Positions 32,770-43,984 are shown, counted from the stretch's first letter. The stretch is DNA of 64,000 nt from Pegoplata infirma (GCA_963921195.1 OY992538.1:10564330-10628329), one strand, 5' to 3'. Translations and numbers: made by a program. The notes: generated by a model from the sequence alone, not told the origin.

Positions 32770-33880
32770 TTATTTTTCAACAAAAAAAATTTTTTTTCAT
32801 AAATTTTTTTTCCATCAATTTTTTTTTTCATCAATTCTTTTTTTTTTCAACAAACTTATGGTGTTTTCTTTTCTGACAAAAAATGTGCCTTTTTCTGCAT
32901 TTCGCCCCAAAAATTATGTTTTTCTGTTCTTTTCTAAAAAAATGTCAACCCTTATAAAGAATATCGTGTTCTTTTCTAAAAATGTCTGCCCCATAAAGTG
33001 CAAAAAAGTTGCACTTTTTACACCGTAAAAAATCACGGGGTTGAAATTGCCTTATACAACAGCTGACTTTTTCTATGTTGTTTTATTAAAACAACTGCTA
33101 AAAAATGCAGGGCAGAGTATTTCTGTATGTTGTGTTCTATTCCAGTCAAATAAAATGCAAATTTTTGAAGGTGTGAGTTAAACATTTTTATACCCTAAAA
33201 AGGCAAACATTTTTTTTAGAAAAGAAATCAGCATTATTTTTCCATCAATTTTTTTTTTTCATAAATTTTTTTTTTATCAACTTTTTTTTGCATCAAATTT
33301 TTTTCATCAAAGTTTTTTTTTTCATCAAATTTTTATTTTTTTCATAAATTTTTTTTCCATAAAATTTTTTTTTTCATCAATTTTTTTTTTTCAACAAACT
33401 TTTTTTTTCATCAAATTTTTTTTTCATAATTTTTTTTTTTCATCATTTTTTTTGATTATCAAATTTTTTTTCATCAAATTTTTTTCATCAAATTTTTTTT
33501 TTTCATTAAATTTTTTTTTTCATCAAATTTTTTTTTTTTCATTAATTTTTTTTTCAGAAAAATTTTTTTTTCATAAACTTTTTTTTTTCATCAATTTTTA
33601 ATTAATTTTTTTTTCATCAAATTTTTTTTTTTATAAAAAATTTTTTTTTATAATTTTTTTTTTATCATATTTCTTTTCCACAATTTTTTTTTTCATCAAA
33701 TTTTTTTATCAAATTTTTTAATATCAATTTTATTCTCACCAAAAAATTTTTTTTCTTTTTTTTTTCATAAATTTTTTTTACATCAAAAAATTTTTCTTTT
33801 CATCAAAAACTTTTTTTCATCAAAATTTTTTTCACCAAAAATTTTGGGTTCCTTAAATTTTTTTTTAACATAATTTAGTT
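32770..33880 (-). repeat. Strand-asymmetric T/C array (complement of copy 1), copy 2
   Basis: Units of AAATTTTTTTTTTCATCAAA type run at 32770-32860 and 33230-33870. The interruption at ~32860-33230 holds non-array sequence with TTCTTTTCTGACAAAAAATG at one side and AGAAAAGAAATCAGCAT at the other, an inverted pair suggesting an inserted element. Confidence 0.75.
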
Positions 33881-33979
33881 TTTCGTGAAAAAAAAACAAT
33901 TTTAATTTACCAAAACTACTTTTTCACCAAGTAAGCTTTTCGCATAAAAATTTTCCATTTGTTTATCAAATGTACATAA

Positions 33980-34442
33980 AACAAATGAGAGTGGTATATT
34001 CTTTGGTGCCGAATCTTTTATACTCTCCAAAATGTAAAAACACTTTTTTGCACTTATTTTTGCACTCACTTACGAAATGTACAGCTCTTTTGGTTTTTAA
34101 TGGGGTCCTCGACTGATATTTCAATTCGTTTTGCATAGAATAGCAACCCGGCTAAAAATGAAATATATATGATCATATATGAAGATATATGGATCATATA
34201 TGGATTTATGTAACCATATATTATCATATATGGAGGCATATATGATAATATGTGGTTATATAAATCCATATATGATCCATATATCTTCATAAGTATATGA
34301 TCATATATATTTCATTTTTACCCGAGAAAGTAATATAACATTATTTTTTCTTAAAAAACTTTGTTTTGGCAAGTACACCCAAATCTTCCGCAAAACATTA
34401 TCATGATTTAATGTTTTGGGCAAGAGTACAAAATTCGCAGGC
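33980..34442 (-). mobile_element. mini-me-related end (subfamily B), copy 2, with insertion
   Basis: The complement of the copies at 28.4 and 38.5 kb: AACAAATGAGAGTGGTATAT to AAATTCGCAGGC. It is interrupted at 34147-34326. Confidence 0.8.
34147..34326. mobile_element. 180-bp palindromic MITE of ATATATGATCAT words
   Basis: The left end CCCGGCTAAAAATGAAATAT pairs with ATATTTCATTTTTACCCGAG at the right. Arms are ~85 bp and strongly complementary. In the two sister copies TAGCAAAGTAATATAAC (or TAGCAA-type) is uninterrupted, defining the insertion. Termini resemble the element at 24856. Confidence 0.85.
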
Positions 34443-34497
34443 ATTTTTACAATAAGCCCTTCAAATATAAAAATATGTTTTTTTTTTTTTTAAATAT

Positions 34498-34575
34498 GTT
34501 TGTATCAAGTGACTTTGGCACAATGGTTAGAGTGTCTGGCCAGAATGTAGTTGATTGCGGGATCGATTCCCCAAA
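34498..34575 (+). repeat. tRNA-like sequence, probable SINE head
   Basis: TGGCACAATGGTTAGAGTGT resembles a tRNA D-arm with A-box, and GCGGGATCGATTCCCC resembles a T-arm with B-box. The acceptor ends do not pair and an A-rich tail follows. A SINE or tRNA relic is more likely than a gene. Confidence 0.5.
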
Positions 34576-34929
34576 AATTTTATTAAAAATTTTTTAAAAT
34601 AAAATATAATAGAAAAATTGTAAAGCTAACCTAATGTCATAAATGTTTAATGTTTTCGTAGGTATGTTTTTTTTTTGAATTTTTTGGTAAATATAACAAA
34701 ACAATCATTAATTTTTAATGTTTTTGTAGGTTATTTTTTTGGTAAAAAAATGGTAAAAAAAATGAAAGTGACGTTATTTTTTAATGTTCAATGTTATTTA
34801 TTTTAGAAAAATTTATTAACAGTAAAAAATAAATGTTGATGTTTGTTAAAACAAATGAATAATTACAGGGATGGTTTTCAAATGTTTTATCACTTGTTTT
34901 AAATATGTTTTTCTTTTGTTTTTGTCAAC

Positions 34930-35370
34930 AAGTGTGGGAAATTTTACTATCCGTAAAAAGCTTAGTTCAATTATGACGAACATTTTCAACAAAAATTAGC
35001 GAAAGTGGGCGTGGTCATTTTTTTTTTCGTAAAAACCAAAAAATGAAAATTCGTAAAAAAAAAAATTGTCAAATTTGTACAGCCATTCTCAGATTTTAGA
35101 TAAATTAAAAATGTGGGCGTGCTCGATTTTTCTTTCAGTAAAAACTTAAATAGGATTACTTCCAACATTTTAATAAAAGAAACTAAAATCGGTGCAGCAA
35201 TTTTCCGATTTTAGATAAATCGTAAAAGTGTGCGTGGTCAATTTTTCTTTACATAAAAACCTAAGTTGGACTATGACGAACATTTAAAAAAAAAAATCCA
35301 AATCGGTCCAGCCGTTCTCAACTGATGCGGTTACCAACGAATGACAATTGATTTTTATTTATATAGATTT
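34930..35370 (+). mobile_element. Three tandem ~125-bp units ending like an RTE retrotransposon tail
   Basis: Units share GATTTTAGATAAAT, GTGNGCGTGGTCAATTTTTC and TATGACGAACATTT. The last ends AAATCGGTCCAGCCGTTCTC, then GATGCGGTTACCAACGAATG and TTTTTATTTATATAGATT. CGGTCCAGCCGTTCTC followed by a TATATAGAT tail is typical of insect RTE-clade LINE 3' ends (from memory). No reverse transcriptase is nearby, so this is a 5'-truncated remnant. Confidence 0.5.
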
Positions 35371-35374
35371 TTTT

Positions 35375-36145
35375 TTCTATGTAGTTCTGGAATATTTTTC
35401 CATCAAGAGGCAATTTTTCTATAAAAAAAACGATACAGCTAGTATGTAATGCCTTATAGGTATCCAAAACAAATTTCACTGTTAGATATTATACTTTAAA
35501 CCAAATATTTTCCATAAAAACATGAACATTTTAAATTAAATAAGCTTTTCAGAAACAATAAGAAGTTACAAAACTCCAAAACTATTAATGTACTAGCCCA
35601 GTGCCCACAGTGGGATACAAATTATGTATTTTTCAGCATTTTTTTGTAAACATTTTATAGAAAATCTACTTAAAACTTAATTCTTATTTGCACATTGTTT
35701 CGTTAAATTATTCATATTTTCATATACATATTTCCTCTTTAATTTTGGTTTCGATACAGTAGACTGCATTTAAAAAAGATTTAAATATAAAAAAGAAACT
35801 GTTAAATGACCTTTATTTGTTGTTTAAAAAAATAAAATAAAATTCAAAAAGTTTTCATACATTATTTAAAACTCTGAAATAAAAGACTATTGTATGCAAA
35901 TCAGTTTTTATCAATGAATTCCTGTATTTAATTTTATGTGCTAAGCACAGAAAACTCTCGATTTACGGGATTGGGAATTTATATGGGCATTACAAAATGG
36001 CGTTAATTGAAATAAAGTTTCGGAATACATAGAAAAAATAGTTTTAAAATGTTTTTAATATCAGGAAAAATTTTTTAATGCTGATTTCATCAGATTCCTC
36101 TGTGAAAAATTATGCGAGTTTTAAATTTTTCACATCCTTGTAGAA
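35375..36145. other. AT-rich DNA without recognised features
   Basis: Nothing supported. Confidence 0.4.
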
Positions 36146-36147
36146 TC

Positions 36148-36345
36148 CAGTGGCATTCACCGTTTTGACAGGTCAGGTCAAAATCACGAGATATTTTGTT
36201 TTAAAATTTGCGATTTTGAAGTGATTTTTTATTATGTTTTTCGAGAAGATTGTTGAAGTTTCCTTAAAAAATCGTTTGAAAATCACTTTGAAAATTAAAT
36301 ATCTCTTAATATTGACCTGATCAGTCAAAACGGAGAGTGCCACTG
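36148..36345. mobile_element. ~198-bp MITE with CAGTGGCATTCACCGTTTTG termini
   Basis: CAGTGGCATTCACCGTTTTG at the left pairs with CAAAACGGAGAGTGCCACTG at the right; arms continue with GTCAGGTCAA and TTGACCTGAT. A relative at 54825-55053 shares the left end and the downstream sequence AAAATTAGTTTAAGTGTC. Confidence 0.8.
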
Positions 36346-36399
36346 GGTTCGACGCCTTAAAATTAATTTTACGTGTCACGACGTTTTGGTGTTCACGTT

Positions 36400-37460
36400 C
36401 TCACAACGTTATCGTTCACTGCGGTTCACCTGTATGTTGTTGTTTATCTTCATTTCTGTTTAATATTATTTATGGAAATAAAATTAACAACGTTCAAATA
36501 AATATAAATATTGTTGTTGTATATTTTTTCGGGATAAATATATAAAGTGTTATTAAAAAAATATTTTATGTGTTAAAAATAAAATAATAAAGAAATCAAG
36601 GTAATTATGACATCACAATAATTATAATTAATTTTTATTTTTTTTTTGTTCTGTATTCTGTAAAACCGCCACAACAATCGGTATGAAGTAGACAAATGTA
36701 TAATTTTTTACGTACAAGTGTTTGAGAAATTAACATCAAATATAAATCGCTTTAAATGACGTTCTAAGTCGTTAGAACAAAACAATTATAAGTTTATCAT
36801 CTTCATCAACATTTATAAAAAAAAAATACACACCCTACTCTTTAAATATTTTGTAGACAAAAACAATTGAAAAATCCCTTTAGAACAAATGATTAAACAA
36901 TTGAAAACCATTTAAGAAATTTTCCTTTTATTTCAATACACACCAACATTTATTTGTTACTGTTGATTAAGTTTCTAAAATAAATACGATTAAACATTAA
37001 AAAATAACGAATTTTTAATTTTTTTTAACCAACAAATTCAACGGAAAATAACTTACGAAAACATTAAAATTAATAAATGATTGTTCTGTTATTTTTAACA
37101 ACAAATTCAGAAAAAAATAACCTACGAAAACATCAAAAATTAATGATTTTGTAGGTTATTGTTTTACAATTTGTTTTAATATTTCTATAAATAATTAATT
37201 TTTGATTTTTGTTTTCTAAAAAAAAAAAAATAACCCACAAAGTAGGTAAAAACAAATGATTTCTCATTAAAAAATACCAACAATTTAAGCTTAATTACTT
37301 ACACAAATCATTAAAAATTCAAAGAATAATCAGTTGTTTTTACTTACAAAACAAAAATAAATGACTTGAAAAATTAAGTATTAATAAAAGTCGTTATTTT
37401 TTATAATGTCATTTCTGAAACAACTCATTATAGTCATTAATAAAAACTAAACATTAAATA
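36400..37460. other. AT-rich DNA with short inverted GTAGGTTATT words
   Basis: From 36840 to 37440, ACCTACGAAAACATTAAAAA-like and TTTTGTAGGTTATTG-like words alternate in both orientations. They resemble 31.6 and 34.7 kb. Possibly an old inverted-repeat element; boundaries not visible. Confidence 0.4.
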
Positions 37461-37925
37461 TTTTTATACCCTCCAACCACAGTATGGGGGTATACTCACT
37501 TTGTCATTCCGTGTGTAACGCATCGAAATATCGGTCTAGGACCCCATAAAGTACATATATTATTGATCAGTGATCGATTCTAAGATATTCTAGCGATGTC
37601 CGTCCGTCCGTCTGTAGAGGACACGATACAGTCCAGAATAAAAGAGCTAGACTTTCGAAGTTTGGCACGAATATGTCTTATATTCCTAGGCAGGTTAGTT
37701 TCGGAAATGGGCAAAATCGGACCAAGGGGAAAAAAGTTCCCCCTCGGAGAACTAAACCAACCCCTGAAAAACGGTATTTTTTTGCAGGGCTTTTTGTACT
37801 TTTTTTAAGAAAATGCAACATTTTTATGTCAGACGAAGCTCAAAACCCTGCATTTAGACCCAGCGGATATAAAACAAAATTTTTGAAACGCCCCTTTTGT
37901 GGGCGTGGATATAAAAAAGTATATT
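37461..37925 (+). mobile_element. mini-me/DINE-type element (subfamily A), 3' end unclear
   Basis: Start TATACCCTCCAACCACAG and GGGGGTATACTCACTTTGTC; GTCCGTCCGTCTGTAGAGG near 37600; body box CAGGTTAGTTTCGGAAATGG. The usual terminal hairpin is not found; the sequence drifts into GGGCGTGGATATAAAAAAGT (shared with ~39.34 kb) and unassigned DNA. Confidence 0.8.
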
Positions 37926-38505
37926 TTAATAATGATTAATTGGATTAAATAATTGGAAGAATCATAATAAATCCATTTGATAACATCTATCGCAAGGAGA
38001 AGGTGTCCCCCAATGTCTCCCACCAAACCCCCAAACCAACCCACTTTGGATTCAAAGGTGGCAAAAATGGGCACAATAGTGATAATTTGATACTTTTTAT
38101 ATTTTCTGAAAAAATGGTCGTAGAAACTTTAAATTCGGAACGTAGGATCGGGGAAAAGTACTTTTGGGAAATTGTTTTTCTAAGGAGGGGAGTAATATAG
38201 TGCACTTTTGATACTTTTTGTTGTTCTTGAAATATTGGTTCTAGAAGCTTTGATAAAAAATTTCCACATAAATATTTTCTTTTTTGAAAATCCGTTTCGA
38301 AACATATAAACAAGTTTTCATTTTATATTTCCTGAAATAATAGTCATAGAGACTTGAAAATTTGGAATGTGGTATCGTCCGGCGAAAAAAACTATTCCGA
38401 AAAAAGTACCTTTTAGAAATTTAGATTCAAAGGGGACCAAATAGGGTAAAATACTGTATTTTGGTACTTTTCCAGCTGAAAAAAGTATTCTAAAAAAGTA
38501 TAGTT
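37926..38505. other. Unassigned AT-rich DNA
   Basis: It includes CCCAATGTCTCCCACC near 38010, reminiscent of the C-rich part of subfamily A mini-me copies. ORFs here overlap on both strands and look random. Confidence 0.4.
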
Positions 38506-38510
38506 AAAAT

Positions 38511-38793
38511 GCCTGCGAATTTTGTACTCTTGCCCAAAACATTAAATCATGATAATGTTTTGCGGAAGATTTGGGTGTACTTGCCAAAGCAAAGTTTTTG
38601 AAGAAAAAATAATGTTATATTACTTTGCTATTTCATGCAAAACGAATCGAAATATCAGTCGAGGACTCCATTAAAAAACCAAAAGAGCTGTCCATTTCGT
38701 AAGTGAGTGCAAAAAATAAGTGCAAAAAAGTGATTTTACATTTTGGAGAGTATAAAAGCTTCGACACCAAAGAATATAACACTCTAACTTGTT
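38511..38793 (+). mobile_element. mini-me-related end (subfamily B), copy 3
   Basis: GCCTGCGAATTTTGTACTCT to CACTCTAACTTGTT, uninterrupted. It supplies the empty sites for the insertions at 28639 and 34147. Confidence 0.8.
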
Positions 38794-39830
38794 AATGTAC
38801 ATTTGATAAACAAATGGAAAATTTTTATGCGAAAAGCTTAGACTTGGTGAAAAAGTAGTTTTGGTAAAAAAAAATGATTTTTTTCACGAAAAACAAAATT
38901 ATGTTAAAAAAATTTAATGAACCCAAAATTTTTGGTGAAAAAATGTTGATGAAAAAAAGTTTTTGATGAATTTTTTTGATGAAAAGAAAAATTTGTTGAT
39001 GTAAAAAAAATTGATGAAAAAAAAAATATGAAAAAAAAATTTTTTTTGGTGAGAAAAAAATTGATAATAAAAAATTTGATAAAAAATTTGATGAAAAAAA
39101 ATTTGATGAAAAAAAATGTTGATGAAAAAAAACAAGTAAGAATGTTAAATTCGGCTGTGCCGAATCTTTTATACCCTCCAACATGTAAAAAAAAATAATC
39201 AGGGGCGTATTTATTTGGCACGGGGCTTTGGTGGGGGCATTGGGGGACACCTCCCCCTCTTGAAAAATGTATACTGATTTTTTTGTTATGCTTTTTGCAC
39301 AAAAGTAATACAATTTTATCATTTTTTGAACTATTTTTTATATCCACGCCCTAAAAAGGGGGGCGGGGAAAAAAAAACTAAATTTTTAGTGCAGTACTCT
39401 GAACTTCTTCTTGCATAAATTTGTTTCATTTGTTTAACAAAAATATAAAAAAAACACGTAAAAAAGTCGTGTTTTTCAGAGGTTGGTTTAGTTCCACAAG
39501 GGGGAACTTTTTTCCCCCTGTTCCGATTTTGCCCATTTACGAACTTAACCTGCCTAGGTTAAGTTCGTAAATTTTTATACCCCCTATACTGTGGTTGGAG
39601 GGTATAAAAATTAATGAAAAAAAATTGATGAAAAAAAAAATTGATGAAAAAACAAAAAAATTTATGAAAAAAAAAAATTATGAAAAAAAAAATTATGAAA
39701 AAAATTTGATAAAAAAAAAAATTTAAAAAAAAAAATTATGAAAAAAAAGTTTGATGAAAAAAAAAAATTTATGAAAAAAAAAAAAAAAATTGATGAAAAA
39801 ATAAATTTGTGAATTACTTTTTTTGGAAAA
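38794..39830 (+). repeat. Strand-asymmetric A/G array, copy 3, split by a mini-me
   Basis: GTACATTTGATAAACAAATG and AAAAGCTTAGACTTGGTG lead into TTTGATGAAAAAAAAT units (38940-39130). These resume after the mini-me at 39610-39800. ORFs on the minus strand (Phe/Ile/Lys-rich) are translations of this array. Confidence 0.8.
39131..39609 (-). mobile_element. mini-me/DINE-type element (subfamily A) with internal deletion
   Basis: Start AACAAGTAAGAATGTTAAAT and hairpin TTCGGCTGTGCCGAA; end CTGTGGTTGGAGGGTATAAA. GAACTTAACCTGCCTAGG is followed at once by TTAAGTTCGTAAA, an inverted junction where the GTCY block and the ACTTTATGGGG box should be. Confidence 0.82.
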
Positions 39831-40260
39831 GCGGCCTTAAAAATTATTTTTCTGTTACATTCAATTTCGACAGTAAAAAATTTCTTCTATAGTTTTACTG
39901 TTTTTCAATAAAAAAATAAGTGAATATTCATTAGTTTTAACATGTTTTGGTTAGTCATTAAATTAACATTAAAAATTGACTGTAATAAGATTTTATTTTT
40001 AATGAAAAAACAGTGGAATGGTTTTAAAATAAAATTTCATTTGTTTTTATTGTATGTATTTTGGTCAATTTTTCATAAATTTGCTGATTTGTTGTTTTAA
40101 GTGAATATTCACTGGAATTTCTCTATATAATTCAATTTCTCTATATAATTCAATCTCTTGAAATAATGGTCGTACAAAGTTGATTTTTGAAAAAAATTTA
40201 GAAATTTTAGACTCTAAAAGGGTGAAATGATGTTAAAAATACGATTTCCTTCTGACTACA
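39831..40260. other. AT-rich DNA without recognised features
   Basis: Short GTGAATATTCAC palindromes only. Confidence 0.4.
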
Positions 40261-40264
40261 GAAA

Positions 40265-40366
40265 ACTAAGAAAATTCTCGTCTCGTTGTAGCGAAACAGA
40301 CCAAGACCTCTGGTGGGAATTGAACCCACGACCTCCAGACTCATAGGCTAGCCTACAGAGGCGCCT
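40265..40366 (-). mobile_element. tRNA-derived SINE, copy 2 (complement)
   Basis: Complement reads GTAGGCTAGCCTATGAGTCT, then GTGGGTTCAATTCCCACC (B-box) and CTTGGTCTGTTTCGCTACAA. Head and body agree with the copies at 27.9 and 49.5 kb. Confidence 0.75.
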
Positions 40367-40369
40367 AAA

Positions 40370-40460
40370 AATACTCGAGGTCATTATTTCCTTTACTAAT
40401 TAAAATTATGATATTCTCATAAAATAATTTTCAAGAAAATTGTTTTGTTATTAAAAAAGA
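40370..40460 (+). repeat. Solo end of the GCTCGAGGTCATTA family
   Basis: ACTCGAGGTCATTATTTCCT and TATGATATTCTCATAAAATA match the arm of the elements at 1.4 and 26.9 kb. No partner arm seen. Confidence 0.6.
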
Positions 40461-40724
40461 TTAATATAATTTTTTAATTTATTAATTTAATTAGTACCAT
40501 TATTGTCAATTTCTGTCATTTTAAATCTAACTACTGTTCGTTAGATTATTGTGGCTTTGAAATACTACTCATATGAAGTACAAACATCTTAAATGAAGAT
40601 GTCAAACATGTTTAAACAACAATTAAAAGTAAAATGTGTGTATAAAAAGTAATAAAAAATAATTATTAAAAATAATAATAAAAAAAAATTAATTGTATTT
40701 AGTTAAAAAAACAAACTTAACAAG

Positions 40725-41840
40725 TTTGTGGGCTTATATGTGTTTTAAAAAAACAAAAGTAAAAGTGTCGTATTCATTCGTCTTAGACGAATCTATTGAT
40801 ACCATCCCAGGGTTGCAAAATGAGAACATCAAAATTGTACCAACGAGCTCATAAAATTGTACTTTTTTGACCCCAATTGTACCAAATTTAAAAAAAAAGT
40901 TTAGATTTTCCCGGAAATTTCCCGGGAAATAAAGTCCCGTGAATTCTCGATATTTTACAATCCCGAAAGCCTGGGAAATAAAGCAGGAATTCCCGGTTTT
41001 TTTATTTTCTCTAAAAATTTTCATGTTGTGGCGATTTTGGACTATTTTCTGTTTGCTTGTTAAAGGTTTTATTAAAAATACTTGATTACCGAAATAGGAG
41101 GGGAGAAGGGATCTGTGTGTTGTAGAATCTGCGACTATTCGTCGTTAAAAATTTTTGATATCTGCGACTTTTTCGATAGGAAAAATGGTTAAGAATCTGA
41201 ATCTTTTTAAATTGGGTCTCGAAACCTAATACTTTTTCTATTTAAAAAAATACTCTAAATCTGTCTACTATCGGTAAAAAGCAAAATATTTTAGAAGCTG
41301 TGTCATTTTTTGTCACAAACATCTCAGAATTTTTGAAAAAAATTTCTTTTTGAAGCTGAAAAATTAGGTTTTTTTTCGGGAAACATAAATCACGTTGAAA
41401 AATCCATGAAAAATATAATCTGAGAAAGTTTTTAAATAGTACCAAATGAGCCATTGGTGTACCATTGTACTTTTGAGCATCGAATTGTACCAAAAAAAGT
41501 ACAATTGTACCAACTTTTGCAACCCTGTACCATCCACAAGAGTTACAAATAAGTTTTAATTTCAGCATAGAAAAGTATTTCAAAAATGTTGAATTTGTTG
41601 GCATTTTGACTAAAAAAATATGATGCTTTACCACCAATTTATTAAATTTACAAGTTGTACTTCCCTTTACGCCCATTAATCTAGGCGTGGTCATTAATTC
41701 CACATAATCACACTCTATAATCACAATAATCAATAAATAATGACATAAAAAAAACCTCGATCTTTCCTTCATTAAGATGTTACTAACGGTTTAACAAACT
41801 TATATGTCCTTCATTACTAAACTGAAGGGTATTGCAAAAA
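40725..41840 (-). mobile_element. Divergent mini-me-like element split by a hAT-like element
   Basis: AAAGTAAAAGTGTCGTATTC with hairpin TTCGTCTTAGACGAA and CTATTGATACCATCC lead to the insertion at 40808. After it, CACAAGAGTTACAAATAAG continues and the element fades near ACTGAAGGGTATTGCAAAA. The terminal plan matches mini-me; the GTCY block is absent. Confidence 0.55.
40808..41527. mobile_element. hAT-like element, 8-bp duplication TACCATCC
   Basis: The ends are CAGGGTTGCAAAA and TTTTGCAACCCTG; TACCATCC at 40800-40807 and 41528-41535. Subterminal AATTGTACCAA words repeat at both ends, as expected for hAT transposase-binding sites. 720 bp; the 176-residue ORF at 41242-41772 crosses the boundary and is not a gene. 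Confidence 0.93.
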
Positions 41841-42177
41841 ATATTACAGCTTAATGACATTGAACTTGCTTTTTTAAGGTATAAAATTGTACTTACAGGT
41901 TTAATTTATACACATTATATATGCATAATATTGTCTTAATTTTTAACTTTGTATCTTGTATTGTAACAATTTATATCTGAAGTATTGATTTCCAATTGCC
42001 AGTGCCTACAATCTCCAACAATCAACCATTAATTCATGTTAATTTATGGTGTTTTAATTGTTAATCATTGACACTGGGAATATAAGAACAAATAGAGCTT
42101 GTCTTTTATAAATATTTTTTTCTTGCTGTTTTTTTATAATTTATTGATACTGCAAAATATACTTTTTTCAATTTTAA
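41841..42177. other. AT-rich DNA without recognised features
   Basis: No feature seen. Confidence 0.4.
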
Positions 42178-42185
42178 GATATAAC

Positions 42186-43281
42186 CAGTGTTGCCATTTT
42201 AGCCGTTTTCCGGCTAGATTTAGCTCCTTTTGAACTCGTTTAGCCGGAGAAAAATGCATTTAGCTCTTAGCCGTTTTTTTAGCCATTTTCGAAATTATTT
42301 TAGCAGTTTTTTAGCCATTTTTGAGTTTTTTTGATTTAGAAGTAGTTTTTTCTATTTTTTTATACTAAAATAAAGAATTGATCGGTTTTTTGTTAGTACA
42401 GATCAAGCAAAGGCTCCAACTTTAATTAATATAAAGGTTAAAGTTAAAAAATGTGTAAGAAAATTTAATTTTTAAAAATTACAAACATTTCTGGTATTCC
42501 CGTACCGGTTTCAAACACTCCAGCTATAGTGTTATCATCCGCAGAATTTTTAATCGGTTTGTTTTGTTAATAGGTACTTGCTTTTCATATATCGTAATTT
42601 TAAATAATCCCAGTCTGGTATCGAACAATGGATATTTTAGTCATATTCATGCCATTAACATTATACTAAATCTTAGACGATCTAGTGATGCCCGTTTCTC
42701 TGTTAAAAATACGCTAACGTTCGAAACTCAACTTAAAGACTGGTTGCTGAATCTTGGCATATATATTTTTGCCATTCTTTTCGTCAGGTTTCAGCGAAAA
42801 CGCTCCCTGGAGGAATTCACGTGTTGCAAATGCGCTAACTTTCAAAAGAAAGCCAAGAAAAAAATGTATGCAGTGTTTTTATCATTACAAAAAATAAAAA
42901 AACTAAAAAAATTTTCGAACGCAAAAAAATATTTGCACTCAATAAAAAATTTTACTTAATTTTTTTTAAACAAAAATAACTAAAACAAATTCTTTCACTC
43001 AAAAAAATTTTTTCTAGTCAACATTTTTCCAAATCATTGGAAAAGTGTTTTGAACTCTAGTTTCTATCTAGAATAAGTCAAAACCATACGCAATGTATAA
43101 CAAAAGATCTCTTTATTTAATTTTATGTGTTAAAATTAAACAAAATATAAATTTACAATAGTTTTTTTTTAAAAAAGTAAAATATATATTTTAGCCGTTT
43201 TTTAGCCATTTTTTAGCCGTTTTTTAGCCGTTTTTTCGAATGAATTTAGCCGTTTTTGACTACCAAGTTCTGGCAACACTG
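42186..43281. mobile_element. hAT-like element, 8-bp duplication GATATAAC, carrying other repeats
   Basis: The ends are CAGTGTTGCCATTTTAGCCG and GTTCTGGCAACACTG; GATATAAC at 42178-42185 and 43282-43289. TTTTTTAGCCGTTTT words cluster at both ends. The interior holds an inverted copy of the GAAACCGGTA repeat (42470-42543) and a mini-me fragment (42660-42960). 1,096 bp. Confidence 0.93.
42660..42960 (+). mobile_element. Mini-me fragment inside the hAT-like element
   Basis: TCTTAGACGATCTAGTGATG, ACGCTAACGTTCGAAACTC and CTTGGCATATATATTTTTGCC follow the order of a subfamily D body. Both ends are lost. Confidence 0.6.
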
Positions 43282-43984
43282 GATATAACCTTGATTTGTT
43301 TTTAAGAAAATAATTTAAACTGAAATTAAGAATTAACCAAAAGTAATCTATTTGCATAAAAAAATTATTTGAAATTATTCAACGCAGGTACTTAAAATTT
43401 AGATGAAACAAGTATTGTATTTTGGTTGGATAAATTCTATTTTAAGACTTTTAAAAACTTTTTTTTGTGATATACCTCTATTATGAATTACTCACATTTT
43501 TAGCTGGTTAGCATTTTGCAGTTGAAAGTGAGAATTATTTATTTGGATGTGATAAGTGCCGCTTTAAGGTATTGCGGGGACCCTGGCATGAGAATGTTTT
43601 TTTTTTTTTGTCAAATGACATGTTTTTACCAAAATAATGTTTTTTTAACGCATGACAAAAAAACATTCTTTTGGTACAAATTAAGTTCATGTTAAAAAAA
43701 GAATAAACAAGTAAGAAATCTATATTCGGCTGTGCCGAATCTTTAAATACCCTCCACAATGTTAACCAATGCACTATGGTTTCGCAGATGACCTTTCTTG
43801 GCCAAATTTCAATTTTCTCAAAATTGATTTTATAGAAAATCGTTAACACTTACAAACAACGGAAAACATATTTTGTTTTTGTATTAACTCATTTACCGTT
43901 CAAAAATAAATTTAGCTTAAAATAAAAAAAACTTATTTTTTTAAATTTTTTCAATTACTTTTTTGAGTTTAAATACAAAAAACA

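Noticed and set aside
38825..39347. Phe/Ile/Ser-rich frames up to 165 residues
   Set aside because: Translation of the A/G-rich array and of the adjacent mini-me end.
41242..41772. 176-residue minus-strand frame
   Set aside because: It crosses the exact boundary and target duplication of the hAT-like element at 41527, so it joins two unrelated sequences.
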